DNA from: Bdellovibrio bacteriovorus | GTDB lineage: Bacteria; Bdellovibrionota; Bdellovibrionia; Bdellovibrionales; Bdellovibrionaceae | DNA: 64,000 bases | Assembly: GCF_002208115.1 (NCBI RefSeq) | Contig: NZ_CP020946.1 | Location: forward strand, 2,356,001 to 2,420,000 | Direction: 5' to 3' | Translations under genes and position numbers: made by a program | Shown here: positions 8,942 to 17,646 of the stretch, piece after piece | Layout: each line of letters starts with the position of its first letter | Numbering within the stretch: the stretch's first letter is position 1 | Notes under the pieces: model-generated | The model's database searches: none | Seen by the model: the letters and a program-made list of their open reading frames with translations, nothing else | What the model was told of the DNA's origin: nothing

Positions 8942-9822
8942 CGGAAGTCCTTCCACCGTCGATGCACCCACATCCATTGTTCAGGGTGCTTTCTGACAAT
9001 CTCTTCAAGCTTGTCGCAATAACTTTGCGTCAAATTCAGAGTCGTCTGGTCTTTATCATCAGTCACACACGAAGCCGTGTCCATCGCTGGCTCCACAACA
9101 ACATGAAGTTTTTTGTCTTCCCCCTCGTAGGTATAGATGGGAAGGACCGGAGCCTTGGTTTTTTGCACGAACAGAGCTAGACCATAGGCTGTGCCTGTCT
9201 TTTTTCCAAAGAAGGAGGTCTCAATACCGAAGGGGCGACCCATAAACTGGTCCAGGACAAAGACCACCGCCGAGTTCTTTTTTAAGGCCTTCAAAATTTC
9301 AAAAGCGTTGTTAGGCGCGTGCGCATCGATGTACTGAACACCTTTCGCCCCGCGAATGGAAAACCACAGATCATCAAACCATTTGGTTTTAAATCTTTTC
9401 GTGATCAGGTTCACGCTCTGCCCGTTTAACACAATCGTGTTACAGGCAAGATCCCCATTCCCCAGGTGCAAAGTCAGGAAGAACATTCCTTTCCCGGCAG
9501 CCCGGGCATTTTCAACGTGCTCCCAGCCGTGAAACACCACATTCTTGGTGATCCACTCAGGCGTCACAGACGGAATGAAAAAGAATTCTGCAAAGTTATA
9601 TCCCAATTGATAAACTGACTCACGCCCCACAGCTTTTCTTTGTTTGTCAGTCCATTCGGGGAAAGCCAGCTTCAGATTGTCCAGCACGATTTTTTTGCGG
9701 AAACCAAAGACATCAAACCACAAGAATCCCACCCAGGATCCGGATTTGCGCAGCCAGCGGCGCGGCACCAGCGAGCTGAAAAAAACCATCAGATTAACGA
9801 AGAACTTGAGTAATAATCTCAT
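8938..9822 (-). CDS. LpxL/HtrB-family lipid A late acyltransferase
   Basis: 294 aa lysophospholipid acyltransferase family member expected to add a secondary acyl chain to the lipid A precursor at the inner membrane. It has one N-terminal hydrophobic segment and the catalytic HX4D motif (HLGNGD in LTLHLGNGDLA). I chose the ATG at 9822 because AAGGGA lies 8-9 bases upstream; a TTG nine codons earlier is also in frame. It overlaps lpxK by 29 bp and the DUF3108 gene by 4 bp. Assignment as LpxL or LpxM cannot be separated by eye. Confidence 0.87.
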   Translation of the reverse strand: MRLLLKFFVNLMVFFSSLVPRRWLRKSGSWVGFLWFDVFGFRKKIVLDNLKLAFPEWTDKQRKAVGRESVYQLGYNFAEFFFIPSVTPEWITKNVVFHGWEHVENARAAGKGMFFLTLHLGNGDLACNTIVLNGQSVNLITKRFKTKWFDDLWFSIRGAKGVQYIDAHAPNNAFEILKALKKNSAVVFVLDQFMGRPFGIETSFFGKKTGTAYGLALFVQKTKAPVLPIYTYEGEDKKLHVVVEPAMDTASCVTDDKDQTTLNLTQSYCDKLEEIVRKHPEQWMWVHRRWKDFR

Positions 9823-10810
9823 GAAGGCGTCCCTTCTTTCCTGCTTCAACCACTTCCAAAGAGGTGCTCCACAGGATGGAGGAGTCGTTGAACAAATGAC
9901 GAAGTTTCACGGCATCTTTGCCGGTGGTCACCAGCATATCCGCCCCTGAAAGTTCGAAGGCTTCGGTGATGTTTTTCACATCCTGAGCCGTGTACTGATG
10001 ATGATCGCGATAGTGCAGGCTCTGTTTGGAGACCTCTCCGATTTCGCCCATCATCTTTTCGAAAACATCGGGTCTTGCAATGGCTGAAACCAGGAACAGT
10101 TTTTTACCCTGAATTTCGCTGCGATTCAAAACCTGTCCGGTTTTGACGTTCTGGCACTTCTGAATCTCGTATCCGAAATAAAGTACTTCCTTGTCTTTGG
10201 GAAGTTTGGCCTCCAAAGCCTTCAAAGCATCCTCTGTGGCCAGATTGCATTTGGATAAAATCAAAACATCCGCACGCTGTATCCCCGCCCACGATTCACG
10301 GGCACGGCCTTCCGGCAGAACCTCGTAATTCGCCAGGCTTTCGGTCGCATCCAGAATGACGATATTCAAATCACGATGCAGGCGGCGGTGCTGGAATCCA
10401 TCATCCACAATCAGCACATCATATTTATGAACTTCCGTGGAATAACGGGCCGTGCGCCATTTGCTGGGGCCCACGTACACTTTCACCTGGGGGTTGGCCT
10501 GAGCCAGCAACACCGGCTCGTCACCGAAGTAACGTGCGGCAAAGGGGTGATCCACATCCACCAGACAAGGCGAATCGGCATCCGCACGATAAGAGCGACT
10601 GATCACCGCCACTTTCTTGCCGTCAGCCACCAGCGACTTCAGACAATAATCAGTGATCGGTGTTTTTCCGGTCCCGCCCACTGTCAGATTTCCGATACTG
10701 ATCACCGGCACCGGCGCCTTGTAGATGCCGAATACACCGCGGTCAAAGAGGCTGTTTTTAACCCCCACGACCTGATCATACAAAAATGACAGTGGACGAA
10801 GATATCTCAT
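9794..10810 (-). CDS. lpxK: Tetraacyldisaccharide 4'-kinase
   Basis: 338 aa. LpxK phosphorylates the 4' position of the tetraacyl disaccharide precursor of lipid A at the inner membrane. The P-loop is visible in SIGNLTVGGTGKTP (about residues 36-49), after the N-terminal membrane-associated helix. Its ATG overlaps the lpxB stop as TGATG. Notable because published chemistry of B. bacteriovorus lipid A reports mannose in place of phosphates; see findings. Confidence 0.95.
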   Translation of the reverse strand: MRYLRPLSFLYDQVVGVKNSLFDRGVFGIYKAPVPVISIGNLTVGGTGKTPITDYCLKSLVADGKKVAVISRSYRADADSPCLVDVDHPFAARYFGDEPVLLAQANPQVKVYVGPSKWRTARYSTEVHKYDVLIVDDGFQHRRLHRDLNIVILDATESLANYEVLPEGRARESWAGIQRADVLILSKCNLATEDALKALEAKLPKDKEVLYFGYEIQKCQNVKTGQVLNRSEIQGKKLFLVSAIARPDVFEKMMGEIGEVSKQSLHYRDHHQYTAQDVKNITEAFELSGADMLVTTGKDAVKLRHLFNDSSILWSTSLEVVEAGKKGRLHEIITQVLR

Positions 10811-11958
10811 CAGACGAAGTACTCTTCCAGGGCTTTGACCACGCGTTCGGTCGCACCCTTGTCACCAAGATACTGACGAACCTGTCCCAGATCCGCGACG
10901 ACAGAGTCGTGATACTTCTTATCCAGAACATAACGTTCCAGCTCAGCCGCCAAATTCTCGGCGGTCACTTCACTTTGGAACAGCTCTGGAACCGCTTCTT
11001 TGTTCAGAATCAAATTCACCAGACCAAAATACTTGGTCCCACGAACGAAGAGCTTCGCAAAAATACCCGTCAGCCACTTCATCTTGTACATGATGACCAT
11101 GGGTTTTTTCAGCAAGCCCACTTGCAGGGTCGCTGTTCCTGAAGCCACCAGCATCATGTCCACCAGATGAATCATTCTAAACGGCTCATCCTTCAGCAAC
11201 ATATAAGGCAGTCGGAAATTTTCCAGACGGTCCTGCATGTACTCTTTCGTGAAGGTCGGAGCAGTCAGGATCAAAACTTTCAGATTCGGGAATTTCTTGG
11301 ACAAAATCCGAGCCGCATCCAATTGAATGTCCAGATGCTGCTTCACTTCCAGACGACGGCTGCCCGGCATCAAGCCCAGCACGATTTCGTTGTCACGAAT
11401 GCCGCACTGGTTGCGGTGAGTTTTGCGGTAATCAAGATCATCAATCAAACGCTCGTCCAATTCATCCAGAAGCGGATGACCGACGAACTCCACCGGCACC
11501 CCGTGCTCTTCATAGAAAGGCACTTCAAACGGGAACAAAACGAATACTTTTTTGCAGTACTTTTTGATCGTCTTCACACGGCCTTTGCGCCATGCCCACA
11601 CCTGCGGGGAAATGTAGTAAACAACCGGGATTCCCAATGCGTGCAGTTTTTTTGCCAGCATCAGGTTGAATTCCGGATAGTCCATCACGATCGCCACTTT
11701 CGGACGGCGCTTTTCAGCCTCCGCCACCAGGCTGTCAAAAACACTTTTCAGATGAGAATAAGCACTGATGATTTCGGCGGCACCGACCACGGCCATCTCT
11801 TCGGATTTACCCAGGCGTTCAAAGCCGATGTCTTCCATATCCTGGCTGCCCACGCCGAAAGCATGAACCTTGCGGCCTTTGCGCTTCCAGGCTTCCAGAA
11901 TTCTTTGGGCATAGGTCACACTGGAGGCTTCCGCCGCCACAATCAGAACCTGATCCAT
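10810..11958 (-). CDS. lpxB: Lipid-A-disaccharide synthase
   Basis: 382 aa GT19 enzyme joining UDP-2,3-diacyl sugar and lipid X into the lipid A disaccharide. Family features: N-terminal VLIVAAEASS, the YYISPQVWAWRKGR segment, VPVEFVGHPLLDE, and the C-terminal GTATLQVGLLKKPMVIMYKM donor-binding region. The length matches LpxB (about 380 aa). It sits directly between the Gfo/Idh/MocA oxidoreductase and lpxK with TGATG junctions on both sides. Confidence 0.97.
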   Translation of the reverse strand: MDQVLIVAAEASSVTYAQRILEAWKRKGRKVHAFGVGSQDMEDIGFERLGKSEEMAVVGAAEIISAYSHLKSVFDSLVAEAEKRRPKVAIVMDYPEFNLMLAKKLHALGIPVVYYISPQVWAWRKGRVKTIKKYCKKVFVLFPFEVPFYEEHGVPVEFVGHPLLDELDERLIDDLDYRKTHRNQCGIRDNEIVLGLMPGSRRLEVKQHLDIQLDAARILSKKFPNLKVLILTAPTFTKEYMQDRLENFRLPYMLLKDEPFRMIHLVDMMLVASGTATLQVGLLKKPMVIMYKMKWLTGIFAKLFVRGTKYFGLVNLILNKEAVPELFQSEVTAENLAAELERYVLDKKYHDSVVADLGQVRQYLGDKGATERVVKALEEYFV

Positions 11959-12884
11959 CAGCCCTCAATCATTCTCTGCACGTCTTCGATGGCTTTCAGG
12001 GCCTTCAACCCGTCAAGACCTGTGACCACAGGTTTTTTATTATTCAAAACACAGTCGATGAAAGCATCCGTTTCCCTTTGCAGGGCATCGGCTTTTTCAA
12101 CGGACCACTTGGTGACCGTCAGGAACTCATCACCACCCGGACCCGGAACCACTTTTTCAAGTTCCAAAGTGCCAGTCTGGGCAAACAGGGTGCAATCATC
12201 CTGCAAAACGCGAATGGATCGCTGGGCCACCGGAGACACACGGCTGACATTGATCATCACCTGCATGCCATTTTTCATTTTGAAAGACACAGAGGCGGTA
12301 TCCAGCTCTTTGGAAATAAGCTTGGTGCCGGTGCCGTTCATGGACTCAATTTCAGAACCCGTCAGCCAGAACAACAGATCCATGTCGTGGATCATCAGGT
12401 CGTGCAAAACGCTGACATCGGAACCGCGCTTGTTGTAAGGCGCCATGCGGTTCAGCTCGATGAATTTTGGATTCTTCAGATGCTTTTGCAGATCATTGAT
12501 CGCCGGGTTGAATCTTTCGATATGCCCGACGGCCACTTTCACATTCTTTTTTTCAGCCAAAGCCAGAAGCTCTTCAGCCTGCTGAACGGTGGCGGTGATC
12601 GGCTTTTCAACGTTCACATGAACGCCGTTTTCCACGAACAACTTTGCCAGTTCAAAGTGACTCAGCGTACTTGCCGCAATGGTCACCAGATCCACATGAC
12701 CAATCAAATCCTGGGGCTTGTGGAAGCTTTTTACCCCCAGCTCCATGGCGATTTTATCAGCCTGTGCCGGGAAGTGATCACACACCCCGACCAGTTCCAC
12801 GTTCGGATTGTTTTTGTATTTCTGAGCGTGGAATTTACCCAGGTAACCAACCCCGATAACCGCGCCACGAAGTTTATTACTCAT
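11958..12884 (-). CDS. Gfo/Idh/MocA oxidoreductase, probable UDP-GlcNAc 3-dehydrogenase (GnnA-like)
   Basis: 308 aa NAD(P)-dependent oxidoreductase: Rossmann motif GVGYLGKFHAQKY at the N-terminus, the family EKP motif in NVEKPITAT, and a conserved HDMDLLFWL helix. Its position between lpxA (8-bp overlap) and lpxB (TGATG) points to lipid A. In Acidithiobacillus, GnnA of this family oxidises UDP-GlcNAc at C3 before transamination by GnnB to the 2,3-diamino sugar. B. bacteriovorus lipid A is reported to have a 2,3-diamino-2,3-dideoxyglucose backbone, which fits. No GnnB-like aminotransferase is adjacent. Family assignment is firm; the substrate is inference. Confidence 0.85.
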   Translation of the reverse strand: MSNKLRGAVIGVGYLGKFHAQKYKNNPNVELVGVCDHFPAQADKIAMELGVKSFHKPQDLIGHVDLVTIAASTLSHFELAKLFVENGVHVNVEKPITATVQQAEELLALAEKKNVKVAVGHIERFNPAINDLQKHLKNPKFIELNRMAPYNKRGSDVSVLHDLMIHDMDLLFWLTGSEIESMNGTGTKLISKELDTASVSFKMKNGMQVMINVSRVSPVAQRSIRVLQDDCTLFAQTGTLELEKVVPGPGGDEFLTVTKWSVEKADALQRETDAFIDCVLNNKKPVVTGLDGLKALKAIEDVQRMIEG

Positions 12885-13701
12885 CGTCCTGCCATCCTTT
12901 AGGGCTTCTGTCCACGGCGATACCGCGTTTGGAAGAGCGAATGAAGTTCACGAAGTACTCAATGTTCGGGCTCATCGTGCACTCGTTCAGGATGCGTTCA
13001 ATGCCTTCCTCAACGGTGTGAGAACCCATGATGATGATACGGATGGCTTTGTGCACGTTTGCGATTTCTTCACGTGGGAAGCCTTTGCGCGCCAGACCGA
13101 TCTTGTTGGTCGCGCGGATTGTCGCGTAAGTGCCCTGAGCACGACAGAACGGCAGGATGTCCTTGTTCACGATGGAAGAACCCGCCACGAAAGCACCACG
13201 GCCCACTTTGGTGAACTGGTTGAAGGCGCACACGCCCCCGATGGTCACACCGTCTTCAATTTCACAGTGTCCGCCCAAATGGGAGTTGTTGGCGATGGTG
13301 ACATTGTTGCCGACTTTGCAGTCATGCCCGATGTGCGTGTAAGCCATGAAGTAGCCGTTGTTGCCGATTTCTGTTTTGCCGTCACCCTTGCTGGTCGCAA
13401 GATTGGCGGTGGAGAATTCACGGAACGTGTTGTTGTTACCGATAATCAATTTGGTTGGTTCACCTTTGTAGGAAAGGTCCTGAGGAGCCCCTCCGATTAC
13501 AGCACCGGGACAGAAATGATTGTTTTCGCCGATTTCGATAATGCCGTGACGGGAACCCAGTGTCACATGACCTTCGACGAATGTGCCTTTGCCAATAAAA
13601 CCTTTGCCTTGAATCAAACAGTAAGGGCCGATTTCAACATCGTCGGCGATTTGGATGTCCGGAGAAATAACACTGCTTGAATGAATCTTATAATTTGCCA
13701 T
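12877..13701 (-). CDS. lpxA: Acyl-ACP:UDP-sugar acyltransferase (LpxA)
   Basis: 274 aa left-handed beta-helix acyltransferase. Hexapeptide repeats cover residues about 1-190 (for example IGENNHFCPGAVIGGAPQDL and VGNNVTIANNSHLGGHCEI). The catalytic-His region reads YTHIGHDCKVGN, matching HIAHDC of E. coli LpxA. A helical C-terminal domain follows. It catalyses the first acylation of the lipid A sugar. Given the adjacent GnnA-like gene, the enzyme may N-acylate UDP-GlcNAc3N instead of O-acylating UDP-GlcNAc. AGGA lies about 9 bases before the ATG. Confidence 0.95.
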   Translation of the reverse strand: MANYKIHSSSVISPDIQIADDVEIGPYCLIQGKGFIGKGTFVEGHVTLGSRHGIIEIGENNHFCPGAVIGGAPQDLSYKGEPTKLIIGNNNTFREFSTANLATSKGDGKTEIGNNGYFMAYTHIGHDCKVGNNVTIANNSHLGGHCEIEDGVTIGGVCAFNQFTKVGRGAFVAGSSIVNKDILPFCRAQGTYATIRATNKIGLARKGFPREEIANVHKAIRIIIMGSHTVEEGIERILNECTMSPNIEYFVNFIRSSKRGIAVDRSPKGWQDDE

Positions 13702-13720
13702 GAACTTCTATTCCTAAACT

Positions 13721-13745
13721 AAAAAAGGGCCTTTGCAGGCCCTTT
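13721..13745 (-). terminator. Rho-independent terminator downstream of skp
   Basis: Perfect 9-bp stem (AAAGGGCCT / AGGCCCTTT) with a 4-base loop. On the minus strand it is followed by a run of six T. It lies between skp and lpxA, separating the bamA-skp unit from the lpxA operon, or attenuating read-through into it. Confidence 0.85.
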
Positions 13746-13759
13746 CGTTTTCTTATCAA

Positions 13760-14260
13760 CTACTTTTCTTTTTCGAAGGCCGCGATTACTTCAGTTGTCA
13801 GGTCCGCATCCGCAGTTGCGTAAAGAACCATTTGAGAGTTCTCCAGCACCAGAGTGTAACCTTTGTCTTTCGCAAGTTTCGCGATCACTTTTTTCATTTT
13901 CTCAAGAATCGGAGCTGTCAGCTCGCGCTCTTTTTTCTGAATTTCGATCTGGCTTTTACCAACCACATCACGATACTTCAGCATTTCTTCCTGGAATTCA
14001 GCTTGTTTTTTACCAAGCGCTTCTTCAGAAAGAACAGACTTTTTCTTTTCCAGGTCTTCACCCATCTTTTTCAAGTCTGCTTCTTTTTTCTCCAGCTCTT
14101 TTTTCTTTTTGTTGAACTCTGTTTCAAGTTCCGTTTTTGCTTTCTTACCCGCAGAAGTGGACTGAATAGCTTTTTGCATATCAACAAATCCAACTTTTGC
14201 CTGAGCTTGTGCCAAAGATGCCGTCAGTAGCATGCTCAACACGATCAACATTTTCTTCAT
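13760..14260 (-). CDS. skp: Skp/OmpH periplasmic chaperone
   Basis: 166 aa with a signal peptide (MKKMLIVLSMLLTASLAQAQA) and VGFVDMQKAI at the mature N-terminus, as in Skp. A long, highly charged coiled-coil hairpin covers residues about 40-120, and the family C-terminal strand AKDKGYTLVLENS follows. Skp escorts unfolded outer-membrane proteins to the BAM complex. It lies directly downstream of bamA. AAGGAGG is well placed before the ATG. Confidence 0.93.
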   Translation of the reverse strand: MKKMLIVLSMLLTASLAQAQAKVGFVDMQKAIQSTSAGKKAKTELETEFNKKKKELEKKEADLKKMGEDLEKKKSVLSEEALGKKQAEFQEEMLKYRDVVGKSQIEIQKKERELTAPILEKMKKVIAKLAKDKGYTLVLENSQMVLYATADADLTTEVIAAFEKEK

Positions 14261-14312
14261 TCCAAATCCTCCTTAAAAGGTTTTAAAAATAATTTTGTAC
14301 TGGTTCAGCTAC

Positions 14313-14402
14313 GCGGGCAAAGCCCGCTGCGCTCTCCCGGCCCAGCCGGCTAAGTCTAGCTACGGCGCCCAGAGGGCGCCTGCGCTTCCTGCGCCCGGGC
14401 GC
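14313..14402. repeat. GC-rich multi-hairpin element between bamA and skp
   Basis: Three perfect dyads are packed in 90 bp: GCGGGC-AAA-GCCCGC (14313-14327), GGCGCCC-AGA-GGGCGCC (14364-14380) and the palindrome GCGCCCGGGCGC (14391-14402). No long T run follows, so it is not a classical terminator. It may stabilise the bamA 3' end or be a dispersed REP-like repeat. The core GGGCAAAGCCC recurs at 48551-48561. Confidence 0.65.
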
Positions 14403-14404
14403 GC

Positions 14405-16804
14405 TTAGAAACTAGGCCCGATGGAGAATTCGAAGACGGTGGCGTCTTGGTAAGCTGGGTTGCGGTTCAGTGGGAAGCCCCATTCGAAGCGCAATACACC
14501 AATTGGTGAATACCAGCGAATACCGAAGCCGACGTCCGCGAAGAAGTTATTGTCTGAAAGGACATCATCCGCGGCACCGATATCGAAGAATCCAGCACCC
14601 ATGATGCCAGCTTCTTTAACCAAAGGGAACTGTAATTCCGTCTGGTACATGGCCTGCTGAACGCCCCCGTAGAAACGCCAAGCTTTCTCACGAGCTTCCG
14701 CCTCGGACTTACCCTCGGCGATCAGATCGTTATAGATCATCTCAGAGAACTTCATTTTACCCACGCGATAGGATCTATAACCACGCAAAGAGTATGGTCC
14801 ACCCAGAAGGTACAATTCAGAGAACGGAACTTCCTGACCATCCAACCCGTCGATACGGGAATATTGGATGTTATTTCGCCACACTACGTCCCAGAACAGG
14901 TTCTTATAGTATCTGAAGTTGGCGTTACCGCGAGTATACTTCAGATCTCCACCCAGACCGGCGTATTCATAAGACGCGCTGGAATAGATCCCTTTGGTCG
15001 GCATCTGACGGTCATTACGCGTGTCATATTCAACAGTTCCAGTCATGGAGCTGGTCACACCGGAAGCCGATTCCAACGGGAACAGATCCGGATCCGTGAT
15101 CAACTTGCCTTCACTGTCGTATTTTTTAGACAGTTTGGTGTCGTCATATTTGTACTTCAGGAAACCACGCGTGTACTCAGCCAGCGGGTGACCCAAACGA
15201 ATTGCACCACCTGTGTGATTTTCGTCATAGTCCACACGTCCAGTGTTCGCGCTTTGATAAAGATCCGCCCCCAAAGACCAAAGGGTGTCTCGGAAGTACG
15301 GCTCAGTGAAGGACAAGCTGTAGTAACTGCCCGTGTTGCTCAAATTCAAGGACGCGCCCAGATTCTGACCTTTACCCAGGAAGTTCGCCTGACTGATGGA
15401 ACCCTGCAAAGTGAAACCCTGGGAAGTACCGTACCCGGCACCCAACTGGATCTGACCGGTGTTACGCTCTTTCACGGAAATGTCCACGTTCATAACTTCC
15501 GTGCGTTCCGGATCGATGGAGGTCTTGAAGTTCACCTCCTCAAAGAAGCCCAGACGCTGGATGTTTTCCAAAGACTGACGACGGCGCGTTTCGTTGTACA
15601 GCTCGCCCTCATGAACTTTCAACTCACGACGGATGACCTTGTCACGGGTCTTGGAGTTGCCGACCATGTTGATCTTACCGAAGTAAACTTTGTTACCCTT
15701 GTCGAATTCAAACACCAGATCCACGCGACGTTCTTTGTCGTTGAAACGAGTGCGCGGAATAACGTTGGCATAGGCATAGCCCAAGTCACCATACTTCGCC
15801 GTCAGATCACTGATGTCTTTTTGCAACACATCGTAAGCAAAAACGCCGTTGTCATCGATCTTGATCACTTCGCGCAATTCGGATTTCGGGAACAAAAGAT
15901 CGCCGGCAAAATCCACGTCGCCGACATTGTACTGCTCACCCTCTTCAATTCGGATGGTGATATAAATGTTCTTTTTATCCGGTGTCACCGTCACCTGCGG
16001 ACGATCAACCTTGGCTTGAACATAACCCTGATTCCAGTAAAGGAAGCGAAGGATCTGAACATCACGTTCAAACATCTCCTGCTTGTACTGACCAGAGCCG
16101 CTGATGCCAGAGAAGAAGCCGCCCTCTTGAGTCAGCATCTTGCTTTTCAGCGAGCTGTCACCCATGTGGTTGTTACCCAGGAAGGTGATCTTTTTAACTT
16201 TTACTTTATCATTTTCACGGATCTTAAAGACCAGACGGACAGTTTCGTCTTTGGTGACCTCTTGAACTTCTGAATCAATCTTGGCCAGGAAGAAACCCTT
16301 GTCTTCATAAAGCTTTTGGATTTTCTCCACCGCTTCTTTAACTTTGGCCATATTCAAAAGCTGGTAAGGCTTGATGCCTGTGGCATCGGCAATATCTTCA
16401 GACTTTACTTCACTGTTGCCTTCATAAGTGATTTCAACTACAGAAGGTTTTTCCAAAACAGTGTACGTCAGCGTGACGTCTTTGCCGGTGGTCTTGCGAT
16501 CCACTTGGATGTCGTTGAAGAAGCCCAGATTGAACAACGCCTGCACATCTTCACGGATGTGCTGAGTGCTGTACTGCTCGCCCACTTTGGTGGTGATCTT
16601 TGCAAGAATGGCGTCTTTTTCAATTTTACGATTGCCGGCAACTTCGATGGTTTTAACGATCAAACCGGATGTCGCATCCGATGCTTCCGCAGCCGCAACA
16701 GGAGCTTTGGCCTTGGCGTTTTTCTTTTTGGCAGGCTGAGCTACCACCGTCGAAGTCATGAATGTGATTAACAGTGCACAAAGAAGCTTACTCAAAGTTC
16801 CCAT
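14405..16804 (-). CDS. bamA: Outer-membrane protein assembly factor BamA
   Basis: 799 aa Omp85 protein, the core of the BAM complex inserting beta-barrels into the outer membrane. A signal peptide ends near VVAQPAKKK. Five POTRA-like domains cover about 45-445; the C-terminal barrel from about 450 includes the conserved loop-6 motif as LRGYRSYRVG and ends in EFSIGPSF, with the terminal Phe expected of barrel proteins. The N-terminus after the signal is Lys/Ala-rich. It is followed by skp. GGGG precedes the ATG. Confidence 0.97.
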   Translation of the reverse strand: MGTLSKLLCALLITFMTSTVVAQPAKKKNAKAKAPVAAAEASDATSGLIVKTIEVAGNRKIEKDAILAKITTKVGEQYSTQHIREDVQALFNLGFFNDIQVDRKTTGKDVTLTYTVLEKPSVVEITYEGNSEVKSEDIADATGIKPYQLLNMAKVKEAVEKIQKLYEDKGFFLAKIDSEVQEVTKDETVRLVFKIRENDKVKVKKITFLGNNHMGDSSLKSKMLTQEGGFFSGISGSGQYKQEMFERDVQILRFLYWNQGYVQAKVDRPQVTVTPDKKNIYITIRIEEGEQYNVGDVDFAGDLLFPKSELREVIKIDDNGVFAYDVLQKDISDLTAKYGDLGYAYANVIPRTRFNDKERRVDLVFEFDKGNKVYFGKINMVGNSKTRDKVIRRELKVHEGELYNETRRRQSLENIQRLGFFEEVNFKTSIDPERTEVMNVDISVKERNTGQIQLGAGYGTSQGFTLQGSISQANFLGKGQNLGASLNLSNTGSYYSLSFTEPYFRDTLWSLGADLYQSANTGRVDYDENHTGGAIRLGHPLAEYTRGFLKYKYDDTKLSKKYDSEGKLITDPDLFPLESASGVTSSMTGTVEYDTRNDRQMPTKGIYSSASYEYAGLGGDLKYTRGNANFRYYKNLFWDVVWRNNIQYSRIDGLDGQEVPFSELYLLGGPYSLRGYRSYRVGKMKFSEMIYNDLIAEGKSEAEAREKAWRFYGGVQQAMYQTELQFPLVKEAGIMGAGFFDIGAADDVLSDNNFFADVGFGIRWYSPIGVLRFEWGFPLNRNPAYQDATVFEFSIGPSF

Positions 16805-16817
16805 TCCCCGTTATTTT

Positions 16818-16840
16818 TTAAAAATCTATAAGATTTTTAA
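16818..16840 (-). promoter_or_regulatory. AT-rich hairpin in the bamA leader
   Basis: TTAAAAATCT / AGATTTTTAA form a perfect 10-bp stem with a 3-base loop in the predicted bamA 5' UTR, ending 13 bases before the ATG. Its role is unknown; it might affect mRNA stability or ribosome access. Confidence 0.45.
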
Positions 16841-16862
16841 GTACTTACAATTTAGACAAGGA

Positions 16863-16891
16863 ATCGTAACTTAAGACCAAGGTCCTGTCAA
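16863..16891 (-). promoter_or_regulatory. Promoter of bamA
   Basis: On the minus strand TTGACA (16886-16891) and TACGAT (16863-16868) are separated by exactly 17 bp, upstream of bamA, a near-consensus housekeeping promoter. Confidence 0.75.
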
Positions 16892-16962
16892 AGCCACCAG
16901 ACAAGCAAATCGACTTTTTTAGCCGCAAAGCACAAGCAAATCATGAAGATAGCCCCAGGGCC

Positions 16963-17646
16963 TTAAGACTGCCATTGACCGTCTTTCATTCTGTACACCT
17001 TCGGAAACCTGGTGGCGAAGGTCAGATCGTGAGTCACGATAACCAGGGCCAATTTCATTTCTTCCTTCAGACGGAAGAACAGCTCCTGAATCTTTCCACT
17101 GGTGTGGGAATCCAAATTCCCTGTCGGCTCATCGGCGAACAGAATCTTTGGATGGCGCACCAAGGCACGAGCAATGGCTACGCGCTGCAACTCACCCCCA
17201 GAAAGCTGGTTCGGATGATGGTCGGCGCGGTCCGCAAGGCCCATGAAATTCAAAAGGTGCAGCGCCTTTTCTTTGGCCACCTTGATAGACTCCCCACCCA
17301 CACGACAGGGGATCATGACGTTTTCAAGAGCATTGAATTCACTTAAGAGATGGTGGAACTGAAAGACGAAGCCCATCTCCGAGTTGCGGAAGCGGGACAG
17401 CTCATCATCACTCATCGCCAGAAGATCGCGACCTTCACAATACAGCTCGCCCTTATTCGGACGATCCAAAGTTCCCATGATCTGCAACAAAGTCGATTTG
17501 CCAGCACCGGAAGCCCCAAGAATCGCAAACGCCTCGCCCTCGCGGATATCCAGACTGACACCACGAAGAATTTCAAGCTCACCGACCCCTTGGGTATAGG
17601 ATTTGTGAATGTCCACGGCACGCAAAAGAATATTTTCGCTATTCAC
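16963..17646 (-). CDS. lolD: Lipoprotein-releasing ABC transporter ATPase
   Basis: 227 aa from a GTG at 17646, chosen because it gives the usual LolD length and an 8-bp overlap with the permease gene. Walker A is GASGAGKST, the ABC signature [15 protein letters not shown], Walker [13 protein letters not shown] and the H-loop VIVTHD. LolD powers release of lipoproteins from the inner membrane to LolA with the LolC/E permease. Other MacB-type exporters share these motifs; the adjacent LolC/E-type permease supports LolD. Confidence 0.9.
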   Translation of the reverse strand: MNSENILLRAVDIHKSYTQGVGELEILRGVSLDIREGEAFAILGASGAGKSTLLQIMGTLDRPNKGELYCEGRDLLAMSDDELSRFRNSEMGFVFQFHHLLSEFNALENVMIPCRVGGESIKVAKEKALHLLNFMGLADRADHHPNQLSGGELQRVAIARALVRHPKILFADEPTGNLDSHTSGKIQELFFRLKEEMKLALVIVTHDLTFATRFPKVYRMKDGQWQS

